From DASRLE01 sp963825315 (GTDB taxonomy: Bacteria > Verrucomicrobiota > Verrucomicrobiia > Limisphaerales > Palsa-1400), in assembly GCA_963825315.1 (NCBI GenBank), contig CAWGST010000005.1, positions 682,001-746,000 of the forward strand: a stretch of DNA of 64,000 bases, in the 5' to 3' direction. The notes below the pieces were generated by a model. The model worked only from the letters and a program-made list of their open reading frames with translations. It was not told where the DNA came from and searched no databases. The translations under genes and the position numbers were made by a program. Of this stretch, positions 42,678 to 51,396 are shown one piece after another. Each line of letters begins with the position of its first letter. The stretch's first letter is position 1.

Positions 42678-44150
42678 TCAGCCTTCCAAAGTCTCGACCA
42701 GCACGTCGTGCCGCCGGCCGTTCAGGGTTACGAACAAATGTTTCCCCCGTCCATTGCCCTGGAGGATGGGAGTCGGAGCGGCCGCCGCCTGGGCCGGAGA
42801 CGGGGCAGGCGCTTCCGGCTTGAACAAGGCTTCGACTTGTTGCGGGTACATCGCATAGAGGACGACGATTTCATCTTTGACAGGCAGGCCTTTTTCGGCG
42901 CACTGCCTGCGATATTTTTCCAGGCCGGGTTCAAGGAGATCGGCGGGACGGGCCGTGACGGGCTTTTTGCCGGAGAGTTTTTCGACTTGGGCAAGCACAT
43001 CCGGATCAATCCGGCCGGGTGTTTTGCCGTATTTGCCAAGGGCGATTTCCTGGGCGGGTTGGCAGATCATTTTCCAACGGCCAAACTTGACGTTCATCAA
43101 GGCTTGAGTGCCGACAATCTGCGAGGTGGGCGTGACCAGCGGGATCCAACCCAGCGCCTCGCGCACCACTGGAATTTCGCGCACGACTTCATCGAAGCGC
43201 CCGGACATCCCCTGCTCTGCCAGTTGGGTGCGAAAGTTCGAGAGCATCCCGCCGGGAACCTGGTAAATGAGAATATCGCTGTCCACCCGTTCATTGGCGG
43301 GGCTGGTGAATGGCGACAGTTCCTTGTACACGCCCTCAAAGTAGGTTCGCAGTTGCGAAAGTTTTTCCGTGTCGAATTTCGGGCAGCGTGGATGACCTTC
43401 CAGCAGCGCCAACATGCGTTGCGTATCGGGCTGCGCGGTGCCGTTGGCAAAGGGGGCAATCGAAACCTCGACGCAATCCACGCCCGCGTCAATGGCCGCC
43501 AGATAACTGGCCGCGCCCAACCCGGCGGTATCGTGGGTGTGGAGTGTAATGGGAATGCCGATTTTTTGTTTCAGTTCGTGAACAAGGTCGTGGGCGATGC
43601 GGGGTTGCAGGATGCCCGACATGTCCTTGATGCCGAGTGAATCGCAGCCCATCTTTTCCAACTCAATGCCCAACTTGACAAAGTTCCCGACTGTGTGAAC
43701 CGGACTGATGGTGTAGCAGAGTTCCCCCCGGGCATGTTTTTGATGTTTCTTGACCGCGCAAATCGCCGTCTGGAGGTTGCGCAGATCGTTCAGGGCATCG
43801 AAGATTCGGATGATGTCCATCCCGTCCTGGCACATGCACCGCACGAATGCCTCCACCACATCATCGGGGAAACTGGCGTACTGGACAATGTTTTGGCCCC
43901 GGAGAAGCGTGATTTGCGGGGTCTTGGGAGCGGCCTTTTTAAGGGCACGCAAACGATCAAAGGGATTCTCATTGAGGAAACGCAGGCAGGAATCAATGGT
44001 TGCGCCGCCCCAGGTTTCCAGACCGTTGAATCCCATTCCGTCAAGAATGGGAGCGGCGGGCAGCATCTGGGCGGTCGTCATGCGCGTGGCGGCCATTGAT
44101 TGATGTCCATCGCGCAGCACCGTGTTGTTGAATAAAACCGCTTTCACCAT
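42678..44150 (-). CDS. oadA: carboxyltransferase subunit (oxaloacetate decarboxylase alpha / transcarboxylase 5S type)
   Basis: In this 490-aa protein a TIM-barrel carboxyltransferase domain begins LFNNTVLRDGHQSMAATRM, with metal ligands in DGHQS and THDTAGLGAASYLAA and the catalytic Lys in GIKDMSGIL. The PYC_OADA domain (VTPTSQIVGTQA, GRIDPDVLAQVE) follows. The end is QGNGRGKHLFVTLNGRRHDV, the linker that normally precedes a biotinyl domain, but the protein stops before any MKM biotin motif. The carrier must therefore be separate. Next to a methylmalonyl-CoA mutase subunit, the transcarboxylase 5S role (methylmalonyl-CoA plus pyruvate) fits as well as oxaloacetate decarboxylase. Confidence 0.88.
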   Translation of the reverse strand: MVKAVLFNNTVLRDGHQSMAATRMTTAQMLPAAPILDGMGFNGLETWGGATIDSCLRFLNENPFDRLRALKKAAPKTPQITLLRGQNIVQYASFPDDVVEAFVRCMCQDGMDIIRIFDALNDLRNLQTAICAVKKHQKHARGELCYTISPVHTVGNFVKLGIELEKMGCDSLGIKDMSGILQPRIAHDLVHELKQKIGIPITLHTHDTAGLGAASYLAAIDAGVDCVEVSIAPFANGTAQPDTQRMLALLEGHPRCPKFDTEKLSQLRTYFEGVYKELSPFTSPANERVDSDILIYQVPGGMLSNFRTQLAEQGMSGRFDEVVREIPVVREALGWIPLVTPTSQIVGTQALMNVKFGRWKMICQPAQEIALGKYGKTPGRIDPDVLAQVEKLSGKKPVTARPADLLEPGLEKYRRQCAEKGLPVKDEIVVLYAMYPQQVEALFKPEAPAPSPAQAAAAPTPILQGNGRGKHLFVTLNGRRHDVLVETLEG

Positions 44151-44361
44151 CTGAATGACTAACCGCCGCGCCGGGGAAAAGCAAGCTTCCCATTTTTGCC
44201 GAACTTCGTGAAGGCGCCGAAACCCTGGCCAGATGTTCAGCCTTATTCATATTGGACAAGAAACGACAGCGGGGACGGCTCCTATTCCACCAAGAATCGC
44301 CAATACCGGGGGAATAGTCAAAATTGTGACGAATGGCACACTGATTGCAAGGGTGACTGAC

Positions 44362-45216
44362 GTGAGTCGTCGCTTGCTGGCCGTAACGGTTTTTGCTGCT
44401 GCACTTTTCCGGTTGCAGGCCGCTTCAGTTCCCCTTGCCGAGTTCCCGTTTCAGTATCGCGAAGGGCTGCTGTGGATCAAGGTCAACCTTGCGCAGTCGG
44501 ATAAGCCTCTCAATTTCCTCCTGGACACCGGGACGGGTGTGAGCGTCGTCAATCTTGGCACGGCGAGACGCATCGGACTGAAACTCGGACAGGAAGTCAC
44601 AGTTCATGGAGTGGAGACGAGGCTGACCGGCTATTGGCAACAACGGATGTCGGCCAAAGTGGCGGACCTTGAGTTGCCGCATGAGTTTTTGGCGGTTGAT
44701 TTGGAAAAACTGAGCCGTTCATGCGAACGGCGCGTGGACGGACTTGTCGGGGCGGATTTCTTTCGGGGGCGAGTGGTGCAGATTGATTTCGACGCGCAGA
44801 AGATTCGGTTGCTGAAACGGGAGCAGGCAGGAAAAGCCGGCGAAACGTTGCCACTCCGACTGCGCCCAGGTGGAATGTGCCTGCCCATCAGCGTAAACGG
44901 TCACAAAGGCCAATGGGTTCGTCTCGATACCGGCTGCGCGACCGCATTGCAATGGGTGACTTCGGATGTAAAGCCCGAACAATGCGCGCGTCAAATGTCC
45001 ATCGGACTGACTGAGATTTCCATTCCGCAGACGAAGACCAGCGTGTGCGCCGGCGACCAGGAGTTTGAGAACGTGCCGACTGGTTTGCACGAAACGGCCA
45101 TTTTCCCCGGCGAGGCTGGATTGCTTGGCAACGGCTTGCTATCCCGTTTTCCCACTGTCACAATTGACATGAAGGCAGGTCGCGTGACTTTGGAGAAACG
45201 CCACCCGGCGCAATAG
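44362..45216 (+). CDS. retropepsin-like aspartic protease family protein
   Basis: From GTG 44362 (MSRRLLAVTVFAAALFRLQA, signal peptide) the protein is about 284 aa; the open frame extends back to ATG 44233. Two lobes each carry an aspartic protease-like DTG: LNFLLDTGTGVSVVN and WVRLDTGCATALQW, with hydrophobic-Gly motifs DGLVGADFF and AGLLGNGLL. This double-lobe layout resembles pepsin/retropepsin-like putative proteases. The substrate is unknown. It has no evident operon partner. Confidence 0.8.
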   Translation: MSRRLLAVTVFAAALFRLQAASVPLAEFPFQYREGLLWIKVNLAQSDKPLNFLLDTGTGVSVVNLGTARRIGLKLGQEVTVHGVETRLTGYWQQRMSAKVADLELPHEFLAVDLEKLSRSCERRVDGLVGADFFRGRVVQIDFDAQKIRLLKREQAGKAGETLPLRLRPGGMCLPISVNGHKGQWVRLDTGCATALQWVTSDVKPEQCARQMSIGLTEISIPQTKTSVCAGDQEFENVPTGLHETAIFPGEAGLLGNGLLSRFPTVTIDMKAGRVTLEKRHPAQ

Positions 45217-45370
45217 TTCCCGCGTCCCACGCCCCTCCGGTGCGGAGGCTCGCGCAATGGCCTTTCAGTCCCGGTCAAAATTCTTTGAGGGATTCCGTCC
45301 GGCGCGGCGTATTCAATGATGTAAACAAACAGCGGCAAAATGCCGCAACAAACGAAAAAAGGTCAAAAAT

Positions 45371-45700
45371 ATGAAAAAGTCCATTATTCTTGCAGTCGCA
45401 GTTGCCGGTGTTTTCGCTCTCACCAGCAGCGCCCAGGCGGGATCACCCAAGGGGGACGCACAAGCAAAAGCCAGCCAAAAGGTCGAGGGAACAACGCCTG
45501 ATATGCTGGATCACTCGGCCAAGTCCCTTTCACCCAAAGCGCGCCAATTGGCGGAAGCCCGCCAGGAAGCGGTCAGCGCCAATCAGGACATTGATTATGT
45601 CCATGCCACGCGCCCCACGCTTTCGCCCAAAGACTCGCGCTTTGAAACGGCATGGCGCTCGAATGCCGTCGCGGAGTTCCAAATCGCGCCGTTGAAATAA
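45371..45700 (+). CDS. small secreted protein of unknown function
   Basis: This 109-aa protein has a clear signal peptide (MKKSIILAVAVAGVFALTSS, cleavage after AQA). The mature part is polar, with Lys/Ala-rich KGDAQAKASQKV and a conserved-looking RPTLSPKDSRFETAW. I recognise no domain. It lies upstream of the metal-resistance locus on the same strand, 77 bp before the anti-sigma-like gene, and may or may not belong to it. Confidence 0.65.
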   Translation: MKKSIILAVAVAGVFALTSSAQAGSPKGDAQAKASQKVEGTTPDMLDHSAKSLSPKARQLAEARQEAVSANQDIDYVHATRPTLSPKDSRFETAWRSNAVAEFQIAPLK

Positions 45701-45777
45701 TCGTGGCGATTCTGTTTCTGAACCATTAAACTGCGAAGCGCGGCGGGCACTATTGCCCCCGCCTTCGCCGACATAGT

Positions 45778-46119
45778 ATGAACACCAACGAACCGGGCAA
45801 TCACGACGAGGCGCTTCACAAGCTGCTTAAGGAATGGCGCGCGGACGCGCCGTTGCCTCTGCGCTTTCAGGAGGCAGTTTGGCGGCGCATTGAACGGGCA
45901 CAAGCGCCAGCCGCACCTTCAGTTTGGGATGTTATCGCTGATTGGATTGGCACGGCGCTGCCACGGCCGGCCCTGGCTGTTTCTTACGTCGCCATCCTTC
46001 TCGCCATCGGCATGACCGCCGGTTGGACGCAGGCCCGGCAGGAAACCGCCCGGGTGAAGGGTGAACTTGGCGACCGCTACATCCGCGTGCTCGATCCTTA
46101 TCAAGCTCCACGCCAGTAA
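45778..46119 (+). CDS. CnrY-like anti-sigma factor candidate
   Basis: The 113-aa protein's cytoplasmic N-terminal part contains LLKEWRADAPLPLRFQEAVW and RRIERAQ, a pattern seen in small anti-sigma proteins. One membrane helix (ALAVSYVAILLAIGMTAGW) and a short periplasmic tail follow. It is followed after 4 bp by a CnrX-like gene and then an ECF sigma gene, giving the cnrYXH order. Direct binding to the sigma factor is inference. Confidence 0.65.
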   Translation: MNTNEPGNHDEALHKLLKEWRADAPLPLRFQEAVWRRIERAQAPAAPSVWDVIADWIGTALPRPALAVSYVAILLAIGMTAGWTQARQETARVKGELGDRYIRVLDPYQAPRQ

Positions 46120-46123
46120 TTCG

Positions 46124-46585
46124 ATGAAGAAAGGCGTTCTCATTCTCCTGCTCGGTTTGGCCCTGGCAGCGGCGGCTTACGGCTGCGTCTATTTCTTCTG
46201 CACATCGTGTGCGCGGAATTTGGAGCGGAGCAGCCAGCCGGAACTGGCATGGCTAAAGGAGGAATTCAACTTGAGCGATTCGGAGTTCAAGCGCATTTCC
46301 GAACTTCACGCGGCTTACCTCCCGCAATGCGCGGAAATGTGCCGCCAGATTGAGGCCCAAAACCAGCGTCTGAGAACATTGCTGGCGGCCACCAATCAAA
46401 TGACGACCGGGATTGAATCAGCCGTTGCGGAAAGCGCCCGATTACGCGGCGTATGCCAGCGCAACATGCTCAGGCACTTTTACGAAGTCAGCCGCACGAT
46501 GCCGCCGGAACAAGGACGCCGGTATCTCGCCTGGGTGCAGGAAAGAACATTCCTTACGAGTGAAGGCATGATGCGCGACAAATGA
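46124..46585 (+). CDS. periplasmic heavy-metal sensor (CnrX/CpxP-like)
   Basis: From ATG 46124 the 153-aa protein has one N-terminal membrane helix (VLILLLGLALAAAAYGCVYF). A helical periplasmic domain follows, with EFNLSDSEFKRISELHAAYL, then PQCAEMCRQIEAQNQRLRTL, and MPPEQGRRYLAWVQERTF. The Leu-S-x-x-x-F-x-x-I pattern and helical hairpin resemble CnrX/CpxP/Spy proteins. His in LHAAYL and the CxxxC pair are plausible metal ligands. It sits between anti-sigma-like and sigma genes and probably signals metal across the membrane. Confidence 0.75.
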   Translation: MKKGVLILLLGLALAAAAYGCVYFFCTSCARNLERSSQPELAWLKEEFNLSDSEFKRISELHAAYLPQCAEMCRQIEAQNQRLRTLLAATNQMTTGIESAVAESARLRGVCQRNMLRHFYEVSRTMPPEQGRRYLAWVQERTFLTSEGMMRDK

Positions 46586-46614
46586 AACGGGCGAACTAGT
46601 CAATAAGAAACAAT

Positions 46615-46908
46615 ATGAAAAAAACATTACTCATCATTGCGACGCTGGCCTTGGTGGCTGGCACAAACAACCTAACGGGGCAAACCAATGCTCCAGCGGA
46701 AAGCACCAAAACTCCCGTGAAACCCTACCCGCTCAAATACTGTCTTGTCTCCGGTGAAAAGATCGGCGAAATGGGCAAGCCGGTCGTCACGAACTACATG
46801 GGGCAGGAAATCAAATTCTGCTGCCCGGATTGTGTGAAGGACTTCCAGAAAGACCCGGACAAATTCCTCAAAAAGCTGGCAGAGGAGGAAAAGAAGGCGA
46901 AGAAGTAA
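46615..46908 (+). CDS. secreted YHS/TRASH-type metal-binding protein
   Basis: This 97-aa protein has a signal peptide (MKKTLLIIATLALVAGTNNL), then a Cys-rich domain with YCLVSGEKIGEMGKPVV and KFCCPDCVKDFQKDPDKFL. The spacing (C...CCxxC) fits YHS/TRASH metal-binding domains, found in copper-resistance proteins. A Lys/Glu tail ends the protein. It is the fourth gene of the metal locus and a likely periplasmic copper-binding protein. Confidence 0.82.
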   Translation: MKKTLLIIATLALVAGTNNLTGQTNAPAESTKTPVKPYPLKYCLVSGEKIGEMGKPVVTNYMGQEIKFCCPDCVKDFQKDPDKFLKKLAEEEKKAKK

Positions 46909-46917
46909 TCGTTTGTT

Positions 46918-47547
46918 GTGTTCCACGAACACGATGACCCGCACAATACGGGCGCGGCGAAACCAGCCGCCGACCAGCAGGACGGCCAGGAAATGGCCCG
47001 ATTGGCCGCCGGCCACGACGCGGCCCTGAACAATTTGATGGAGCGGCACGCGGAAAAGCTTTTTCACTATCTGGCTCGCGCCTTGCAGAACGAAGAGGAC
47101 GCGGCGGATTTGGCCCAGGAAACCTTCGCCCGCGTTTATCAAAATCGCGCGAAGTTCGACACCCATCAGAAGTTCTCCACCTGGCTCTACGCCATCGCCA
47201 GCAATCTGGTGCGCGACCGCTATCGCTGGCGCAAACGCCATCCGCAGGTTTCGCTCGACGCCGCCAATGAGGCCACTGGAAACGAATTTGGTGAATCGCT
47301 TCCCGCACAGAATCCTTCACCGAGCGAGAGGCTTCAGGACCGGGATCGCGCCGACGTCGTGCGCCGCGCCGTGGCCGCGCTGCCGGAGGAATTGCGCCTT
47401 CCGCTGATCCTCGCGGAATACGAGGAGAAGTCACACGCGGAGATCGGCGGGATTCTTCGTTGCTCAGCAAAAGCTGTCGAGACGCGCATCCACCGGGCAC
47501 GCCAGCAACTTCGCGCGAGCCTCGGCCAGTTGCTGGAGACGATGTGA
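46918..47547 (+). CDS. ECF RNA polymerase sigma factor (CnrH/RpoE-like)
   Basis: The 209-aa protein starts at GTG 46918. Region 2 reads LMERHAEKLFHYLARALQNE, then EDAADLAQETFARVYQNRAK and FSTWLYAIASNLVRDRYR. Region 4 reads ALPEELRLPLILAEYEEKSH and AEIGGILRCSAKAVETRIHR. It is preceded by anti-sigma-like and periplasmic sensor genes and followed by efflux genes, so it probably controls them. I could not recognise its target promoter by eye. Confidence 0.9.
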   Translation: MFHEHDDPHNTGAAKPAADQQDGQEMARLAAGHDAALNNLMERHAEKLFHYLARALQNEEDAADLAQETFARVYQNRAKFDTHQKFSTWLYAIASNLVRDRYRWRKRHPQVSLDAANEATGNEFGESLPAQNPSPSERLQDRDRADVVRRAVAALPEELRLPLILAEYEEKSHAEIGGILRCSAKAVETRIHRARQQLRASLGQLLETM

Positions 47548-47614
47548 GCCAAATGAATTTTATTGTTCAAGGGGTGAGGCGGCCCGGCGGCGTATCACAA
47601 TGAGAAGGAAGTTT

Positions 47615-48220
47615 ATGAAAACATTCAAGCAAAAATTACACATGAAAAAAGAAATATTCGTTCTATCCATCCTCACAGCCGGATTCATCACCGTGCCGTC
47701 GTTCGCAGCCCAAGCTGGCTGTTGCTCCGGCATGGGGCCGATGCCGGGTTGTTCTGCAATGTCCGGTCACGACTCGGATCAAGCGCAGACAAGCGCCGTC
47801 GCTGACAAGTTGCCGCAGCCGGTCGCAACCGTTTTCGACAACTACGGCCGCATTCAAACTGCGCTCGCGCAAGATTCACTCCAGGACGTGGCGAAGGAGG
47901 CGCAGGCCATTGCGAAGGCAGTCAACGATGATGCGACGACAACATTCCCCAAGAATGTTGCGCAACAGGCCGGGGCCGCGGCCAGAGCCGCCGACCTGCG
48001 CGGCGCGCGCGAGGCGTTCAAGCCGCTCAGTCAATCGCTCATTGCATACGTTTCAAAACATCCGGCGCTGGCCGGCACTTACCGGCAAGTTCATTGCCCC
48101 ATGGCCAACGCCGATTGGTTGCAAAAGGAACCCACAGTGAACAATCCATATATGGGCAAAGAGATGCTTCATTGCGGAGAGTTCGTCAAAAACAACGACA
48201 ACGGAAAACATGGGCAATAA
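47615..48220 (+). CDS. DUF3347 domain protein (copper/silver efflux-associated)
   Basis: About 201 aa. ATG 47615 follows AGAAGGAAGTTT, a good ribosome-binding site. A signal peptide (VLSILTAGFITVPSFAAQAG) precedes Cys/Met-rich CCSGMGPMPGCSAMSGH, a likely metal-binding stretch. The DUF3347 helical domain has VFDNYGRIQTALAQDSLQDV, then FKPLSQSLIAYV and the hallmark VHCPMANADWLQK and NNPYMGKEMLHCGEF. The domain is commonly fused to or encoded beside CusB-type proteins. Confidence 0.85.
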   Translation: MKTFKQKLHMKKEIFVLSILTAGFITVPSFAAQAGCCSGMGPMPGCSAMSGHDSDQAQTSAVADKLPQPVATVFDNYGRIQTALAQDSLQDVAKEAQAIAKAVNDDATTTFPKNVAQQAGAAARAADLRGAREAFKPLSQSLIAYVSKHPALAGTYRQVHCPMANADWLQKEPTVNNPYMGKEMLHCGEFVKNNDNGKHGQ

Positions 48221-48255
48221 GGCCGCTTCATGCCCATTATGAATAAGTGGCATCA

Positions 48256-49643
48256 ATGAACCGAGGCAAATCAGGATTAGCCGCCGCGATGGCAGCCGCC
48301 TGCCTGACTGTTCCCGGCCTGCTGTTCAGCGGCTGCAAAGGCATCCAACAGCCCGGCGAGCGCCAGGCGCGCGGCAATCTGGCATCAGTCGAGCAGGCTT
48401 ACTGGCCCGGCGCGACCATGCCACGATTGGATGCGAACGCCGGGTTGAGCAACTATTTGCAGTTCGCAATGATGACCCAACCACAGGTTCGGGCGGCCTA
48501 CTTTGATTGGGCGGCATCGGTCGAACGCATCACCGTCGAACGGTCGTCGCCTGATCCAAAACTGACGTTTCAAGCGTACATTCAAGATGTCCTCACCTCC
48601 CTGATGCCCGGGTTGATGCAGGATTTTCCCGGACCCGGCAAGCTGAAGGCGGCCGCCAACGTGGCCAGCGCCGAGAGCAGGACAAAGTATTTTGCATTTG
48701 AAACGGCCGCGCTCCAGACCGCCTTCGCCGTCAAGCAGGCGTATTACCAGCTTTGGTTCCTCGACGAGAAAATCCGCATCAATCGCGAGACGCTCGACCT
48801 GCTGGCCGACCTGGAAAAAATTGCCCGCGCACAAAACGAAGTCGGCAAGGTGACTTTGCAGGATGTGTATCGCGCGCAAATCGAGCAGGACAAGACTCGC
48901 CACGGAGATCAGCCAATCTGGAAGATTCGCGCCGCCCGCTGACGGCGCAATTCAAAGGCGCGTTGGGCCTGACGCGCGACCAACCGGACCCGGCGATGCC
49001 GGCTCGTTTTGAAACCACCCCGCTCAATTTGAACGGTGACGAGTTGCTCGACACGGCCTTCGCGCGCAATCCCCGTCTCAAAGCGATGGAACAGGATGTG
49101 CGCATGGCGGAGGCGTCCATTGCGCTCGCCCGCAAATCCAAAGTCCCCGATTTTTCCGCCGGGTTGCAGGCCGAGGTCTATACTCCTCCGTTCTATTGGC
49201 CGCAGGCCAGCATGAGTTTGCCAATCTGGCGCGACAAAATTGCGGCGCAAATCGCGGCGGCACAGGCTGGCAAGCGCGCCGCCGAAGCCCGGCTCACTTC
49301 CGGGCAAATCATGGTGACGGTGGACTTCGCGACGAAGACTTACGATTACCGGGAAGTCACACGCGATCTTGCCCTCTTGCAGAACAAACTGATCCCCAAA
49401 GCCCGCAAGTCTCTCGAAATCGCCCGCGCCGGCTATCTGGCCGGGCAGATTGATTTCTTCAACCTGATTGACGCGCAACGCGCGTTGCTCAACTTCCAAC
49501 TGGCGGAAGTGGAGGCGCGCACCCGCCGCGAAATTATTCTGGCTGACTTGTCGCTATCCATCGCCGGGATGGCACCCGAAGGCGCGCCGATTCTGCCGCC
49601 TTCTCCAAGCGATTCTGCCGCGTCCAAGAATCTCTCACACTAA
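48256..49643 (+). CDS. TolC/CusC-family outer membrane efflux lipoprotein (frameshifted)
   Basis: Corrected length is about 460 aa. The signal peptide ends in lipobox LFSGC (MNRGKSGLAAAMAAACLTVP before it). The first half has helical hairpins (MMTQPQVRAAYFDWAASVER, FAVKQAYYQLWFLDEKIRIN). A frame disturbance of one or two indels near 48895-48925 separates IEQDKTR from SANLEDSRRPLTAQF. The second half repeats the fold (FARNPRLKAMEQDVRMAEAS, YLAGQIDFFNLIDAQRALL). It is the outer channel of the RND system encoded by the next two genes. Confidence 0.85.
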
Positions 49644-49650
49644 TTTTGAA

Positions 49651-51381
49651 ATGAATAAAATCATCACCCTCTTGTTTCTCATCGCGACGGTTGGCGCTGG
49701 AGTATTTATTGCAGGCTGCTCCAATGAGCATGACCACGGCGGCGCGACGGCTGCCCAAGAAGCAAAAACTCTCTACACTTGCGGCATGCACCCGCAGGTG
49801 ATTCAGGACCATCCCGGCAATTGCCCAATCTGCGGCATGAAATTGACTCCGATTCGCAAACAGCCAGGCGGCCCGGCCAACTGCCGGTCGGGGAGCGCAA
49901 AATCAAATACTACAAATCCACGATGATGCCGGGCGAGGTGCGGCAAACGCCGGGCAAGGACAGCATGGGCATGGACATGGTTCCGGTGTATGAAGAGCAA
50001 GCCGCCGCCAGCGAGTCGCAGACCATCGCCATTGATCCGGTGACGATTCAGAACATGGATATCCGCACCGCCACCGTCACGCGCGGGCCGCTGCGCCGGG
50101 TCATCCGCACGGTTGGCGTCATTGATTACAACGAAACAACGCTGGGCGACGTGACCACCAAATTCAAGGGTTGGATTGAAAAACTTTACGTGAATGCCAC
50201 GGGCCAGTTGGTGATGCGCGGCGATCCGCTGTTTGAAATTTACTCGCCCGAACTTTACAGCGCGCAGGTCGAGTATCTGCTGGCGGCCAGTTCGCCCGCG
50301 AACGCCTCGCCCGACGTTGAGGAAATCCGGAACAGCGCGCGCACCAAGCTCAAGTTCTTCGACATTTCGGACGGGCAGATCGCCGAACTGGAGAAAACGC
50401 GCCAGCCGCAAAAGACTCTGCGCATCCTTGCGCCGCAGGACGGCTTCGTGATCGAAAAAAACGTCGTCGAAGGCCAGATGGTGGACCCGGGCATGAAGAT
50501 TTACCGGCTGGCGGACCTGGGATTGGTCTGGGTGCAGGCGGACATTTATGAACAGGATTTGGCGTATCTCAAGCTTGGCCAGGAGGCGACCATGACGCTC
50601 TCTTACCTGCCGGACCGCGAGTTCCGCGGGCGCGTCACTTACATCTATCCAAACGTGGATGAGAAGACTCGCACCGCACGCGTCCGCATGGAGTTCCACA
50701 ATCCAGGCTACTTCCTCAAGCCCGGCATGTTCGCCACCGTGAAAGTCGTCTCCGAACTGGAGCCTTCTGTTTTGCTGATTCCCGACATGGCCATTCTGCG
50801 CAGCGGCGAGAAAACCACCGTCTTCGTGGCGTTGGACGGCGGAAAGTTTGACCCGCGCACCGTCACGCTCGGGCCGCAGGCGGAGAACGACAAGTATCAA
50901 GTTCTCAGCGGGTTGAGCGAGGGCGAGCGGATTGTCACCTCAGGCCAGTTCATGCTCGATTCGGAAAGCCAGCTTCGCGAGGCGATCCAGAAAATGCTGG
51001 AGCCGGAGAAGGCGTCAGAGCGTGAGAGCAATCGGAGCGCCTTCCACACTCAACGCCACCAACACTTCACCCTCCACGACCGCCGAGGCTGTGAAATACA
51101 TCTGCCCGATGCCGGAGCATGTCTCCATCGAATACGATCATCCCGGCAAATGTCCCATTTGCGGCATGACGCTCGTGCCCGTGTCTGAAGCGATGCTGAA
51201 GAACCTCCAGCCTGGCGGGAGGATTCTTTACTACACCTGCCCGATGCCGGAGCACAGCGACGTGCGCTCAGACAAACCGGGCAAGTGCCCCAAGTGCGGC
51301 ATGACGCTGATTCCGGTTATGGAAGCGCCGCCAACAATGCACTCCAACAGCAACAGGACCGCGCCTGAGCAGAATCATTGA
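49651..51381 (+). CDS. CusB-type membrane fusion protein with four metal-binding modules (two frameshifts)
   Basis: Corrected length is about 576 aa. It is a lipoprotein-like start (MNKIITLLFLIATVGAGVFI, then AGCSNEHDHGG). Heavy-metal-binding modules: YTCGMHPQVIQDHPGNCPIC before the first frame break (about 49890), KIKYYKSTMMPGEVRQTPGK with DSMGMDMVPVY after it, and two more at the C-terminus, YICPMPEHVSIEYDHPGKC and YTCPMPEHSDVRSDKPGKC, each ending CGMTL(V/I)PV. The central HlyD/MFP part has VTRGPLRRVIRTVGVIDYNE and LAPQDGFVIEKNVVEGQMV. A second frame break lies near 51030. It probably passes Cu(I)/Ag(I) to the RND pump. Confidence 0.85.
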
Positions 51382-51396
51382 GGACAAAAGCCGAGT

